Positions 56,612 to 64,000 of a stretch of 64,000 nt of DNA are shown here, piece after piece. Below the pieces are notes generated by a model, which did not search any database, was not told the origin of the DNA, and saw only the letters and a program-made list of their open reading frames with translations. How positions within the stretch are numbered: position 1 is the stretch's first letter; every line of letters starts with the position of its first letter. The DNA lies in the NCBI GenBank assembly GCA_029071325.1, contig JAIEAP010000043.1:124001-188000 (forward strand), given 5' to 3'. A program made the translations under genes and the position numbers. The DNA is from Lachnospiraceae bacterium (lineage in GTDB: Bacteria; Bacillota; Clostridia; Lachnospirales; Lachnospiraceae).

Positions 56612-58114
56612 CTACCCTTCTTCATCCAGGAATGCAAAGGGCTGCTCTTTTTCTGCATGCAGGAACTGCATCAACAAATATGCCCCCCGCATGGACACTC
56701 TTTCCTCCGCAAGGATGCGCTTTGCTTCTTTCTTATCCACCAGAACAACTGCAATATCCTCACCGTCCTCCTGTCCCTCGGTTCCGATCTCGCCCGCGGC
56801 ATATCCAAATACTATGGGGCCGCTCTCATCTGTCAATCCCTGTGCCAGATAAAACGGATTGCGGAAGTACTCCGCTCCTCCCTCATAAATCTCAAGGGTC
56901 AGCCCTGTTTCCTCCTTCATTTCCCGGATTGCCGCTTCCGCCGCACTCTCCCCATCCTCCAGCAGTCCTGCCGGGAGCTCATATATATAGTCATTCAGAG
57001 GATAACGGAATTGCCGGAGCATCACCAGCAGCCCCGGATTCTCTTTCCACAGGGCATAGACTGCCATACCTTCTGGTCTGCGACTGTGAGTTTTCGCCTT
57101 AATATCCATTTCCCCGTTACGGGATACAAAATAATAATCAAACATGCGTCCCATCCGGTTCTTAGCATTCATATGATACAGATTGAGAAAAGGATTATCC
57201 GACAGACGCTGGATATCCTTATACCGGTTGGTTTCCGATGTGTTTGAAAGTTCGTGTTTTCCAAGTAATATCGCCCCCAGGATACCGGGGTCCTCTCCCA
57301 GTCCTGGCGGCACAATATACGCATCTATGTGCTGCCCAGCCAGTTCATGCTGCACATAACCGCCCAACATCTTCTGCACCTGAGCGCGCACCATAGGAAA
57401 TAACTGAGGCTGATGCATGACACCTCCCCACAGTACCACCCTCTGAGGAGAATAGGTAAGAATATAATCCGTCACTGCCTGCCCGATATAATACGCCTCC
57501 AACTCCCACACTTCGCTCCGATCAGACAGCTCTCCTGCCGGTCTGCCCCACCGCTTTTCAAGAGCTGGTCCGCTGGCAAGTCCCTCCAGACAATTGTCAT
57601 GGAACGGGCATACGCCTGGAAATTGATCCTGTGGATGGCGGGACAGAAGAATATGACCAGCCTCCGGATGCACCAGTCCGTGTAGCAGTCCACCGTTGCA
57701 ATAAACGCCTACACCCACACCTGTTCCAACCGTGATATAAAGTGCCGTGCTGCAGTCTCTTGCAGCGCCCCAGACCACCTCTGCCAGTACAGCGGCGTTC
57801 ACATCTGTATCAATGCCTACCGGAATCTGCAGGGCTTCCCGGAACGCGCCCATCAGATCGTAATGCGCCCACTCCTTCTTGGGTGTCTTCATAATATAAC
57901 CGTATCCCGCAGACTTTCGATCAAGATTGACCGGTCCAAACGTCCCTATACCAAGGGCTGCTGGTTCCCACTTCTTAAAAAAAGACAACATCAAAGGAAT
58001 TGTGTTCTCTGGCGTCCCAGTGGGTATCACGACCCGTTCCAGAAGACGCCCTTCCTCTGTTGCCACAGCGCACACCATCTTGGTTCCGCCTGCTTCTATT
58101 CCTCCTAAGAGCAT
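56612..58114 (-). CDS. ROK sugar kinase fused to a Nudix hydrolase
   Basis: A 500-residue two-domain protein. Residues 1-290 are a ROK kinase of the fructokinase type: GGIEAGGTKMVCAV, GIGTFGPV, GIDTDVNAAVLAE, VGTGVGVGV and a zinc-type HPEAGHILLSRHP...CPFHDNCLEGLASGPAL stretch with Cys residues. Residues 305-490 are a Nudix domain with box GLLEDGESAAEAAIREMKEE, and RQFRYPLNDYIYELPAG before it, as in ADP-ribose or nucleotide-sugar pyrophosphatases. One continuous frame with no stop between. It sits between manA and the mutase, so the Nudix part may act on a nucleotide-sugar in the same pathway. Confidence 0.92.
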   Translation of the reverse strand: MLLGGIEAGGTKMVCAVATEEGRLLERVVIPTGTPENTIPLMLSFFKKWEPAALGIGTFGPVNLDRKSAGYGYIMKTPKKEWAHYDLMGAFREALQIPVGIDTDVNAAVLAEVVWGAARDCSTALYITVGTGVGVGVYCNGGLLHGLVHPEAGHILLSRHPQDQFPGVCPFHDNCLEGLASGPALEKRWGRPAGELSDRSEVWELEAYYIGQAVTDYILTYSPQRVVLWGGVMHQPQLFPMVRAQVQKMLGGYVQHELAGQHIDAYIVPPGLGEDPGILGAILLGKHELSNTSETNRYKDIQRLSDNPFLNLYHMNAKNRMGRMFDYYFVSRNGEMDIKAKTHSRRPEGMAVYALWKENPGLLVMLRQFRYPLNDYIYELPAGLLEDGESAAEAAIREMKEETGLTLEIYEGGAEYFRNPFYLAQGLTDESGPIVFGYAAGEIGTEGQEDGEDIAVVLVDKKEAKRILAEERVSMRGAYLLMQFLHAEKEQPFAFLDEEG

Positions 58115-58156
58115 AACGTCCTCCCTTCTGACCTATCCCCGGTATCCGCCGACACG

Positions 58157-59176
58157 TCACTGTTCGTCCGTCACCGTGGATGCAATGATCTGCGCTCTTC
58201 CCTGCACCTCAACATTTCCGAACCGGTAAGGCAGGATAAAGTGATTTCCCTTTCTTATCGGCTGACCGTTGATCATCCCACTGCCTTCCGTTACCGTCAT
58301 ATTTAAGAACGGATATTCCTGTACAAAGGATGCGCTTCCGTTCACTTCCAGCCTGAATATGCGATAATACCCGCAGCGGTATAGTTCCCTAAGTTGGTTT
58401 GTTTCCTCCGGATCATCCCCTGCTGCCAACGTATGCATCACACTGTCCTTAGCCGAAGGAGCCGGAACTGTGATCACATCAATACTCTGCTGTACATGGA
58501 GCTCCCTGGGCTTACCCTCAGACAACCGCTCATAATCATACACCCGATAGGTAACATCACTATTCTGCTGCGTCTCCAGAAGCAGAATCCCTCCCTTAAT
58601 AGCATGAACGGTTCCCGGATCGATCTGAATAAAATCCCCTTTGTGCACCGGAACTTCCCGGATAAACTCTGTCCATCTGCCCTCACGGATCATATCGGCA
58701 AGCGCCTTGCGATCCGGTGCATTATGCCCGATCACCAACGCTGCGTCCGGCGGGCAGTCCAGCACATACCAGCATTCCGCCTTACCAAAGGACACGGTCT
58801 CATGCTCCCCTGCATATACGTCATCCGGATGCACCTGAATACTTAAGTCATCCCTGGCATCGATGATCTTCACCAACAGCGGAAATCTATCGTAATTTAG
58901 ATTTCCAAACACCTCAGGGTGACGCTTCCACACCCAGGACAGCTTCTGTCCCGCAAAAGCGCCGTACTTTATCGTGCCGTCACCGTTCGGATGTGCCGAT
59001 ATGCCCCAGCACTCACCGATATCATCCCCCTGCACCGAATATCCGAACTCCTCCCGTAGCCTGGTTCCGCCCCAAATATTATGGGTGCAGACCGGTTCTA
59101 AAAATAGGATTTCCCGACTGTCCGGGCTGAGACTGCCGGGACAGCTCATGCCGTTTTCCTTCATACATCGAATCAT
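58157..59176 (-). CDS. manA: Mannose-6-phosphate isomerase, class I
   Basis: A 339-residue cupin isomerase linking fructose-6-P and mannose-6-P. Zinc ligands appear in IQVHPDDVYAGEHE and the later DPGTVHAIKGG. AGGAGG lies 7-8 nt before the ATG. First gene of the manA, ROK-Nudix, mutase operon, preceded by a good promoter. Confidence 0.94.
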   Translation of the reverse strand: MIRCMKENGMSCPGSLSPDSREILFLEPVCTHNIWGGTRLREEFGYSVQGDDIGECWGISAHPNGDGTIKYGAFAGQKLSWVWKRHPEVFGNLNYDRFPLLVKIIDARDDLSIQVHPDDVYAGEHETVSFGKAECWYVLDCPPDAALVIGHNAPDRKALADMIREGRWTEFIREVPVHKGDFIQIDPGTVHAIKGGILLLETQQNSDVTYRVYDYERLSEGKPRELHVQQSIDVITVPAPSAKDSVMHTLAAGDDPEETNQLRELYRCGYYRIFRLEVNGSASFVQEYPFLNMTVTEGSGMINGQPIRKGNHFILPYRFGNVEVQGRAQIIASTVTDEQ

Positions 59177-59237
59177 ATTTCATCCTCCTTGCCAGATATT
59201 CTGATCGTAACGTCGGAGTATCTATTCCACTCCATAT

Positions 59238-59266
59238 AGTATAAACGTATTGATTGTTTCATTCAA
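59238..59266 (-). promoter_or_regulatory. Promoter of the manA operon
   Basis: Minus-strand TTGAAT (59261-59266) and TATACT (59238-59243) with a 17-nt spacer, about 60 nt before manA. Confidence 0.7.
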
Positions 59267-59303
59267 CTGCGGGTGCTCACAAAACACAAGCTTTTGTTTC
59301 AGT

Positions 59304-59335
59304 AAAAAAGGCAGCAAAGCTTATCCCTTGCCGCC
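59304..59335 (-). terminator. Terminator after nrdR
   Basis: On the minus strand GGCGGCAAGGG pairs with CTTTGCTGCC and is followed by TTTTTT, about 40 nt after the nrdR stop. Confidence 0.8.
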
Positions 59336-59373
59336 TGTTCTGTACTATTTTCTCGCCGATGTAACAGTAGTAA

Positions 59374-59826
59374 CTATCGATCCAGCATTTTTTTCAATTC
59401 GTTCATAAACGTGTTGACATCCTTAAACTCCCGGTACACGGAAGCAAAACGGACATATGCCACCGGATCCAGATTCTTGATCTTGTCCATCAGTATCTCG
59501 CCGATGATGGTACTGGGAATCTCTTTCTCCTCCCGGTTAAATATCTCTGTCTCTACCTCGTCTACCAGATTGGTAATGTCCTCCGCGGACACGGGACGCT
59601 TGTGGCAGGCGCGCAGCACTCCGGCTTCTATCTTGGAACGGTCATACTGCTCACGGCAGTTATCCTTCTTGATAATGATCAGCGGAATGGTCTCCACCTT
59701 CTCGTATGTAGTAAAACGTTTGTCACAATCATCACACAATCTTCGACGGCGGATAGAATTATTGTCATCTGCCGGTCTCGAATCGATCACCCTGGTATTT
59801 TCGCTGCTGCAAAACGGACATTTCAT
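59374..59826 (-). CDS. nrdR: Transcriptional repressor NrdR
   Basis: A 150-residue repressor of ribonucleotide reductase genes. The zinc ribbon has CPFC and CDDC pairs at the N-terminus, followed by KRFTTYEK and an ATP-cone domain (VIIKKD-like IIIKKDNCREQYDRSK). Full length. Confidence 0.97.
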   Translation of the reverse strand: MKCPFCSSENTRVIDSRPADDNNSIRRRRLCDDCDKRFTTYEKVETIPLIIIKKDNCREQYDRSKIEAGVLRACHKRPVSAEDITNLVDEVETEIFNREEKEIPSTIIGEILMDKIKNLDPVAYVRFASVYREFKDVNTFMNELKKMLDR

Positions 59827-59943
59827 AGCCTATTCTCCTAAGTCTTGTAGTATCTTATAGTTCTCAATACATGATACTGTATAAAATTAGTATATCCGTT
59901 CTTCCGTTTTCTGTCAACTAAATTGTGACCATAACGTTTCCGC

Positions 59944-60195
59944 TCATCCGCGCTTTTTCTCCTCCAGACAGATGTCCACCAGAATGATATCGCAGCCGAT
60001 GCGCACCACATTGCACCACGGGATCAGATGCTCGCAGCCTGGCGCAAAGAAATTGCAGAAGCGCCCCGGCTTCGCTACGATCAATGCACAGATTTTTCCG
60101 CAGCACTCATCAATATCCAGATCCACCACATTTCCCAGACAGCAGCAATCCGCAATGTTGATCACCTGCTTTTCACACAACTCATGAAACCGCAT
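59944..60195 (-). CDS. YlmC/YmxH family sporulation-associated PRC-barrel protein
   Basis: An 83-residue PRC-barrel protein: MRFHELCEKQVINIADCCCL, GNVVDLDID, then IPWCNVVRIGCDIILVDI. This is the YlmC/YmxH family found in spore formers, of unclear role. The four Cys of DCCCLG/DECCG are unusual and could bind metal. Confidence 0.9.
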   Translation of the reverse strand: MRFHELCEKQVINIADCCCLGNVVDLDIDECCGKICALIVAKPGRFCNFFAPGCEHLIPWCNVVRIGCDIILVDICLEEKKRG

Positions 60196-60254
60196 GGCGC
60201 CTCCGACACACTGCTCTTATTCTATTTTATGCCGCCCGCAAAAAAATGTTCGTA

Positions 60255-61355
60255 TCATACATTAAACCGGAACAGGATAATATCGCCGTCCTGAACCACA
60301 TATTCTTTGCCTTCCAGCCGGACGAGCCCCTTCTCTTTGGCGGCGGTCATATTGCCGCACTCCATCAGATGCTCATAGGACACCACCTCTGCCCGTATGA
60401 ATCCACGTTCAAAGTCCGTATGTATCTTGCCTGCCGCCTGAGGCGCCTTAGTCCCCTTCTTAATGGTCCACGCTCTCGTCTCATCTTCCCCTGACGTCAG
60501 ATAACTGATGAGACCCAACAGCTTATAGCTGGCGGCAATCAATTTCTCCAGACCAGACTCCTTAAGCCCCAGGTCTTCTAAGAACATTGCCTTTTCGTCT
60601 TCCTCCAACTCTGCGATCTCCTGCTCGATCTGGGCGCAGATCGCAAACACCTCGCTCTGCTCTTCTGCCGCACGCTCCCGCACATTTGTCACATGAGGAT
60701 TGTCTGCCCCGTCATTTGCCAGATCCTCCTCACTGACGTTTGCCGCATAGATGACAGGCTTTGCAGTCAGCAGATTATAGGAAGCAAACCAGCTCTGCTC
60801 GTCCTCGTCTTCCGACAGTGGATATGTCTTTGCCATGCCTCCATTTTCCAAGTGCTCCCTGATATTCTTAAGAAGCGTCTCTTCCTTCGCAAGGGTCTTA
60901 TCCATTCTGGCCTGCTTGGTGACCTTGGCAATCCTGCGCTCTAAGATCTCAATATCGGAAAAGATCAACTCCAGATTGATGGTCTCGATATCACGGACCG
61001 GGTCCACACTGCCGTCCACATGTACTACATTGGAATCCTCAAAGCAGCGCACTACATGAACAATGGCATCCACCTCACGGATGTTCGCCAGGAATTGATT
61101 GCCCAGTCCTTCGCCTTTGCTTGCGCCCTTTACCAGACCTGCGATATCCACGAACTCAATGACTGCCGGGGTCACCTTCTTCGAGTGATACATGTCTCCC
61201 AGCACTTCGATACGCTTGTCCGGCACAGCCACCACGCCCACGTTAGGGTCTATGGTACAAAAGGGGTAATTGGCAGACTCTGCCCCCGCTTTGGTCAGTG
61301 AATTAAAAAGCGTACTCTTTCCTACATTTGGTAATCCGACGATTCCTAATTTCAT
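60255..61355 (-). CDS. ychF: Ribosome-associated ATPase YchF/OLA1
   Basis: A 366-residue Obg-family protein that prefers ATP. G1 GIVGLPNVGKSTLF, NYPFCTIDPNVG, G3 DIAGLVKGASKGEG, the altered G4 YAANVSEED, and a TGS domain with the ending YVVQDGDIILFRFNV. Full length. Confidence 0.97.
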   Translation of the reverse strand: MKLGIVGLPNVGKSTLFNSLTKAGAESANYPFCTIDPNVGVVAVPDKRIEVLGDMYHSKKVTPAVIEFVDIAGLVKGASKGEGLGNQFLANIREVDAIVHVVRCFEDSNVVHVDGSVDPVRDIETINLELIFSDIEILERRIAKVTKQARMDKTLAKEETLLKNIREHLENGGMAKTYPLSEDEDEQSWFASYNLLTAKPVIYAANVSEEDLANDGADNPHVTNVRERAAEEQSEVFAICAQIEQEIAELEEDEKAMFLEDLGLKESGLEKLIAASYKLLGLISYLTSGEDETRAWTIKKGTKAPQAAGKIHTDFERGFIRAEVVSYEHLMECGNMTAAKEKGLVRLEGKEYVVQDGDIILFRFNV

Positions 61356-61372
61356 CTCTATCTCTACCTATC

Positions 61373-61401
61373 CAGAAATCCTTATATTTCAAGGATTTCT
61401 G
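61373..61401. promoter_or_regulatory. Perfect 11-bp stem-loop before ychF
   Basis: CAGAAATCCTT (61373-61383) and AAGGATTTCTG (61391-61401) flank a 7-nt loop 18 nt upstream of ychF. No U-tract follows, so a 5' leader hairpin or weak terminator for the small upstream gene are both possible. Confidence 0.5.
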
Positions 61402-61429
61402 CCTTTCTCTAGATTTTTACTACACAATT

Positions 61430-61696
61430 TCAAATCAAATAATTTTCAAGGTTGTAGTCTTCTCTTGATAATCTCTCTCTTGCAATTTCCCGCATATCTC
61501 TGATTGCTGGTATACCATATTTTTTGCCGGGTTTACACAATCCACATCCACAATGTATCTTTCCTTTTGAATATCTCCCGTCACATTTATACCATTCCAG
61601 ACTATACACAGCAATACTGATCCGTTTCTTTCTATGTATTGCCTTATTTCTTACGTATCTACGATATGCCATACCTCTTTGTACCGTTTCTTCCAT
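61430..61696 (-). CDS. Small basic Cys-containing protein
   Basis: An 88-residue protein starting MEETVQRGMAYRRYVRNKAI, with a basic patch HRKKR and a Cys/Gly segment HCGCGLCKPGKKYG that may bind zinc. AAGGA lies about 7 nt before the ATG. Proteins with this RGMAYRRY...CGLC layout seem familiar from clostridia but have no function I can name. Confidence 0.65.
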   Translation of the reverse strand: MEETVQRGMAYRRYVRNKAIHRKKRISIAVYSLEWYKCDGRYSKGKIHCGCGLCKPGKKYGIPAIRDMREIARERLSREDYNLENYLI

Positions 61697-61815
61697 GACA
61701 GAGTCCTTCTTAATATAATTTACACCCTGCAAGCATCTATTAAGGTGATGAAATGCTTACAGGATGCATATGTGGACTTTCACATTTATAATACTGATTT
61801 CACACACTCTCCTCA

Positions 61816-62040
61816 TTAAAAATTATCATTTATGCTATACCCTCTCAAATATGGCATAATACCGTATAGATTATAACATTCCCTACTGCTTATTTCAATT
61901 GGAAATTCTTTTATAGATTTATGGTCTACCCACCTCCGGACGAGCAAACATGGCATCTGACTGTAACCGAAATAGATTTCCCAATCACTCGGCCTCCTTT
62001 TCAAATATATCATCTGATCCAGAAAAAGGAATAGAGCCAT
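61816..62040 (-). CDS. Short ORF, possibly a gene remnant
   Basis: A 74-codon frame, protein-like from LKRRPSDWEIYFGYSQMP onward and ending MPYLRGYSINDNF. No good ribosome binding site precedes its first ATG, and it follows a decayed ATPase gene, so it may be the tail of a lost gene. Family not recognised. Confidence 0.35.
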   Translation of the reverse strand: MALFLFLDQMIYLKRRPSDWEIYFGYSQMPCLLVRRWVDHKSIKEFPIEISSRECYNLYGIMPYLRGYSINDNF

Positions 62041-62068
62041 ACCTTCCCAATAGATAATCTTTTGCTAC

Positions 62069-62560
62069 AGAATGATCAAAGCTTTAAACCATGTTATAAC
62101 ATCAAAAAAAAGCTAAAAATCCGAAATATCCTGAAGCTAATGATTTACTATCTCAGCCAAAAAACTTTTATTATCATCACAAAGGTACAGCCATTCTGCC
62201 AGAAAAATGTTTTGTGTATAGGAAAGTGCAAATCCATAGGAGTACATATGACCACTGCTGACAAAATCTTATTGAAAAACACCCGGTCAATTCATTGCTA
62301 TCGGATCAATGCGAAAATGCCGGTTCACTGTTAAACTATTTTTTACACCGCGAAAAATAATATTTTTCAAAATTTACAGCTCTGACTAAATTACTCTTGC
62401 CCGCAGCGTTAGCTCCAAACACTACACCTGCCTTTAACAGCCTCTTCCCGTTCACAACGATCAATTGTTCTTTATGTCGTGTGTGCTTTCCAGCCGCCAT
62501 TGAAAACACTTGTCTTTCATTAAAAGAACGATAATTTTCAACCGAAAATCTGATCAGCAT
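62069..62560 (-). pseudogene. Decayed AAA-family ATPase (OLD/abortive-infection type)
   Basis: The intact start reads MLIRFSVENYRSFNERQVFS, then Walker A FGANAAGKSNLV, and stops after about 75 codons. Beyond a +1 frameshift the family sequence continues as NRHFRIDPIAMN, stop, PGVFQ, stop, DFVSSGHMYSYGFALSY and AEWLYLCDDN, then further stops and WFKALIIL. These parts fit AAA_15/AAA_21 ATPases in correct order, with most of the C-terminal half missing. It is a multiply broken gene downstream of rarA. Confidence 0.8.
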
Positions 62561-62600
62561 CTGCAACACTTCCATTCGCAATATATTATATGTGATTTTT

Positions 62601-63920
62601 TCACTTTTCACATTTCCACCGCAGGATCTCTTCCAACCGCTCCTTTATCTGCCCTTCCTGTCCCTGCGTACCCGGCAGATAATACCGCCTATCTGCCAAT
62701 GCTTCCGGCAGGCATTGCATCCTTGTAAGCTTCTCCTCCGTGTCATGGGCATAAATATAACCTTTCCCATAATCCAGCTCCTTCATCAGACTCGTGGGCG
62801 CGTTGCAGATCTGCAATGGAACGGGCTCTGCCGGAAGCTCTTTTATGTCCGATTTGCACGCTTCACAGGCACAGTAAAGCGCATTGGATTTCGGCGCCAT
62901 AGCAAGATAGACTACCGCGTGGGTCAGATGCACATCACACTCCGGCATTCCCAGAAAATGGCACGCCTGATAGGTAGCTACCGCCATCTGCAGAGCATTG
63001 GAATCCGCCATTCCCACATCCTCACTGGCGAACCGCACCAGCCGTCTTGCAATATACAGCGGATCTTCCCCGCCGTCTAACATACGGCACATCCAATATA
63101 CCGCTGCGTCCGGATCACTGTTACGCATGGATTTATGCAAGGCGGAAATCAGGTTGTAATGCTCCTCACCGTTCTTATCATACAGCAGGGAGCGCCGGTT
63201 CATGCATTGATTCAAGACCTCTTCATCCACGCATAAAACCGCGGCCTCGTTCATCCTGCCGTTGAATACTGCCATTTCCAGGGTATTCAGCGCTGTCCTT
63301 GCGTCCCCGTTGGCAAACCGGGCAATTGCCGACAAATGGGAATCTTCTATCTCAATCCGCATATTGCCCAGCCCCGTGGGGCTTTTTAACGCGTGCTCCA
63401 GTAAATTCTTTAAATCGTCTTCCTCTAACGCCTTTAAGATAAATACTTTACACCGGGACAGCAACGCCGAATTGATCTCAAAAGAAGGATTCTCTGTTGT
63501 GGCTCCTATCAGAATAATGCTCCCGTTTTCCACAAAAGGAAGGAACGCATCCTGCTGCGCCTTATTAAAACGGTGAATCTCATCTGTAAACAGCACGGTG
63601 CGGATTCCCATTTTACGGTTCTGCTCCGCCCGTGCCATCACTTCTTTGATTTCTTTGATTCCGCTGGTCACTGCACTGAACTCTACAAATTGCGCCTTTG
63701 TTTTCTCTGCAATGATCCTTGCCAGGGTTGTCTTGCCCACTCCCGGAGGTCCCCAGAATATCATAGAAGATATCTGATCATCCTCAATGAGACGTCTTAA
63801 GAGCTTACCCTTCCCGATCAGGTGCTTTTGTCCTACATAATCCTCCAGAGAGACCGGTCTTAACCGGCTGGCAAGAGGCGCGGTCTTCTCCCTGTCATCA
63901 AACAGGCTTAATTGTTCCAT
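62601..63920 (-). CDS. rarA: Replication-associated recombination protein A (RarA/MgsA)
   Basis: A 439-residue AAA+ clamp-loader-like ATPase acting at stalled forks. It has RPVSLEDYVGQKHLIG, Walker A GPPGVGKTTLA, Walker B LFTDEIHRFNKAQQDA, sensor ATTENPSFE, and the C-terminal RRLVRFASEDVGMAD. Full length. An AGGA lies about 7 nt before the ATG. Confidence 0.96.
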   Translation of the reverse strand: MEQLSLFDDREKTAPLASRLRPVSLEDYVGQKHLIGKGKLLRRLIEDDQISSMIFWGPPGVGKTTLARIIAEKTKAQFVEFSAVTSGIKEIKEVMARAEQNRKMGIRTVLFTDEIHRFNKAQQDAFLPFVENGSIILIGATTENPSFEINSALLSRCKVFILKALEEDDLKNLLEHALKSPTGLGNMRIEIEDSHLSAIARFANGDARTALNTLEMAVFNGRMNEAAVLCVDEEVLNQCMNRRSLLYDKNGEEHYNLISALHKSMRNSDPDAAVYWMCRMLDGGEDPLYIARRLVRFASEDVGMADSNALQMAVATYQACHFLGMPECDVHLTHAVVYLAMAPKSNALYCACEACKSDIKELPAEPVPLQICNAPTSLMKELDYGKGYIYAHDTEEKLTRMQCLPEALADRRYYLPGTQGQEGQIKERLEEILRWKCEK

Positions 63921-64000
63921 GATCTTATCCTGCCTCCCATGTATTTACACTCTATCCAGAGCCAATATATACTGATTGTATCATGAGACAGACTGGTGTG

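Noticed and set aside
62062-62334. 90-codon plus-strand ORF
   Set aside because: It is antisense to the decayed ATPase, lacks a ribosome binding site and has no protein-like pattern.
1-64000. CRISPR arrays, tRNA or rRNA genes, complete insertion sequences
   Set aside because: No regularly spaced repeats, no cloverleaf or rRNA sequence, and no transposase gene were recognised on reading the window.

Overview
The window reads as chromosomal DNA from a gut-type Clostridium relative, most likely a member of the Lachnospiraceae. Supporting signs are low-GC Gram-positive ribosome binding sites (AGGAGG), lipobox lipoproteins, BlaI/M56 and WalJ-type proteins, an LXG (type VII secretion) toxin locus, a stand-alone AICAR formyltransferase paired with an archaeal-type PurO cyclohydrolase, and the order plsX-acpP-rnc-smc-ftsY. 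The placement is inferred from gene content; no rRNA or tRNA gene was seen. Nearly all genes lie on the minus strand, so operons read right to left. Only an EAL-domain gene (5800-7737) and tmcAL (32300-33601) are on the plus strand.

Layout. 1-5641: response regulator, histidine kinase, lipoprotein, two membrane subunits and an ABC ATPase cut by the window edge. 5737-7737: a cyclic-di-GMP phosphodiesterase. 7728-14184: an accessory island with an LXG-glucosaminidase toxin, a row of lipoproteins (two near-identical tandem copies, one chimeric paralogue, one gene scrap, one unrelated), and two small helical LXG partner proteins. 14206-16032: BlaI/M56 regulatory pair with a BlaI-like operator. 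16541-29399: housekeeping operon plsX-acpP-rnc-smc-ftsY-ilvA-pheA-ppx-ppk1. 29416-32183: YesL protein, rpmF, yceD, ackA. 32300-36279: tmcAL, a 545-nt self-complementary intergenic element, purH-type transformylase, a 195-bp inverted-repeat element, purO. 36310-46006: CgeB-like glycosyltransferase, PFL/ACT pair, WalJ-like hydrolase, a long FtsA-like protein, coaE, polA, thioesterase. 46074-47946: a 33-residue protein and a second EAL protein. 48051-54744: YfhO and LTA-synthase-like envelope proteins, efp, rpiB, YqeG phosphatase, isochorismatase-like hydrolase. 54853-59266: phosphohexomutase, a ROK kinase-Nudix fusion, and manA. 59374-63920: nrdR, ylmC/ymxH, ychF, small proteins, a broken AAA ATPase gene, rarA.

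The most interesting region is 7.7-14.2 kb. The LXG protein ends in a complete GH73-type glucosaminidase domain, an effector that would act on peptidoglycan outside the cell. The genes directly downstream encode lipoproteins, which sit where an immunity protein to such an enzyme would have to act. The toxin gene has a good promoter, a 12-bp perfect inverted repeat near the start site, and an intrinsic-terminator-like hairpin just before its ribosome binding site, suggesting attenuation. The second unexplained object is the 545-nt long imperfect hairpin that fills the gap between tmcAL and purH.
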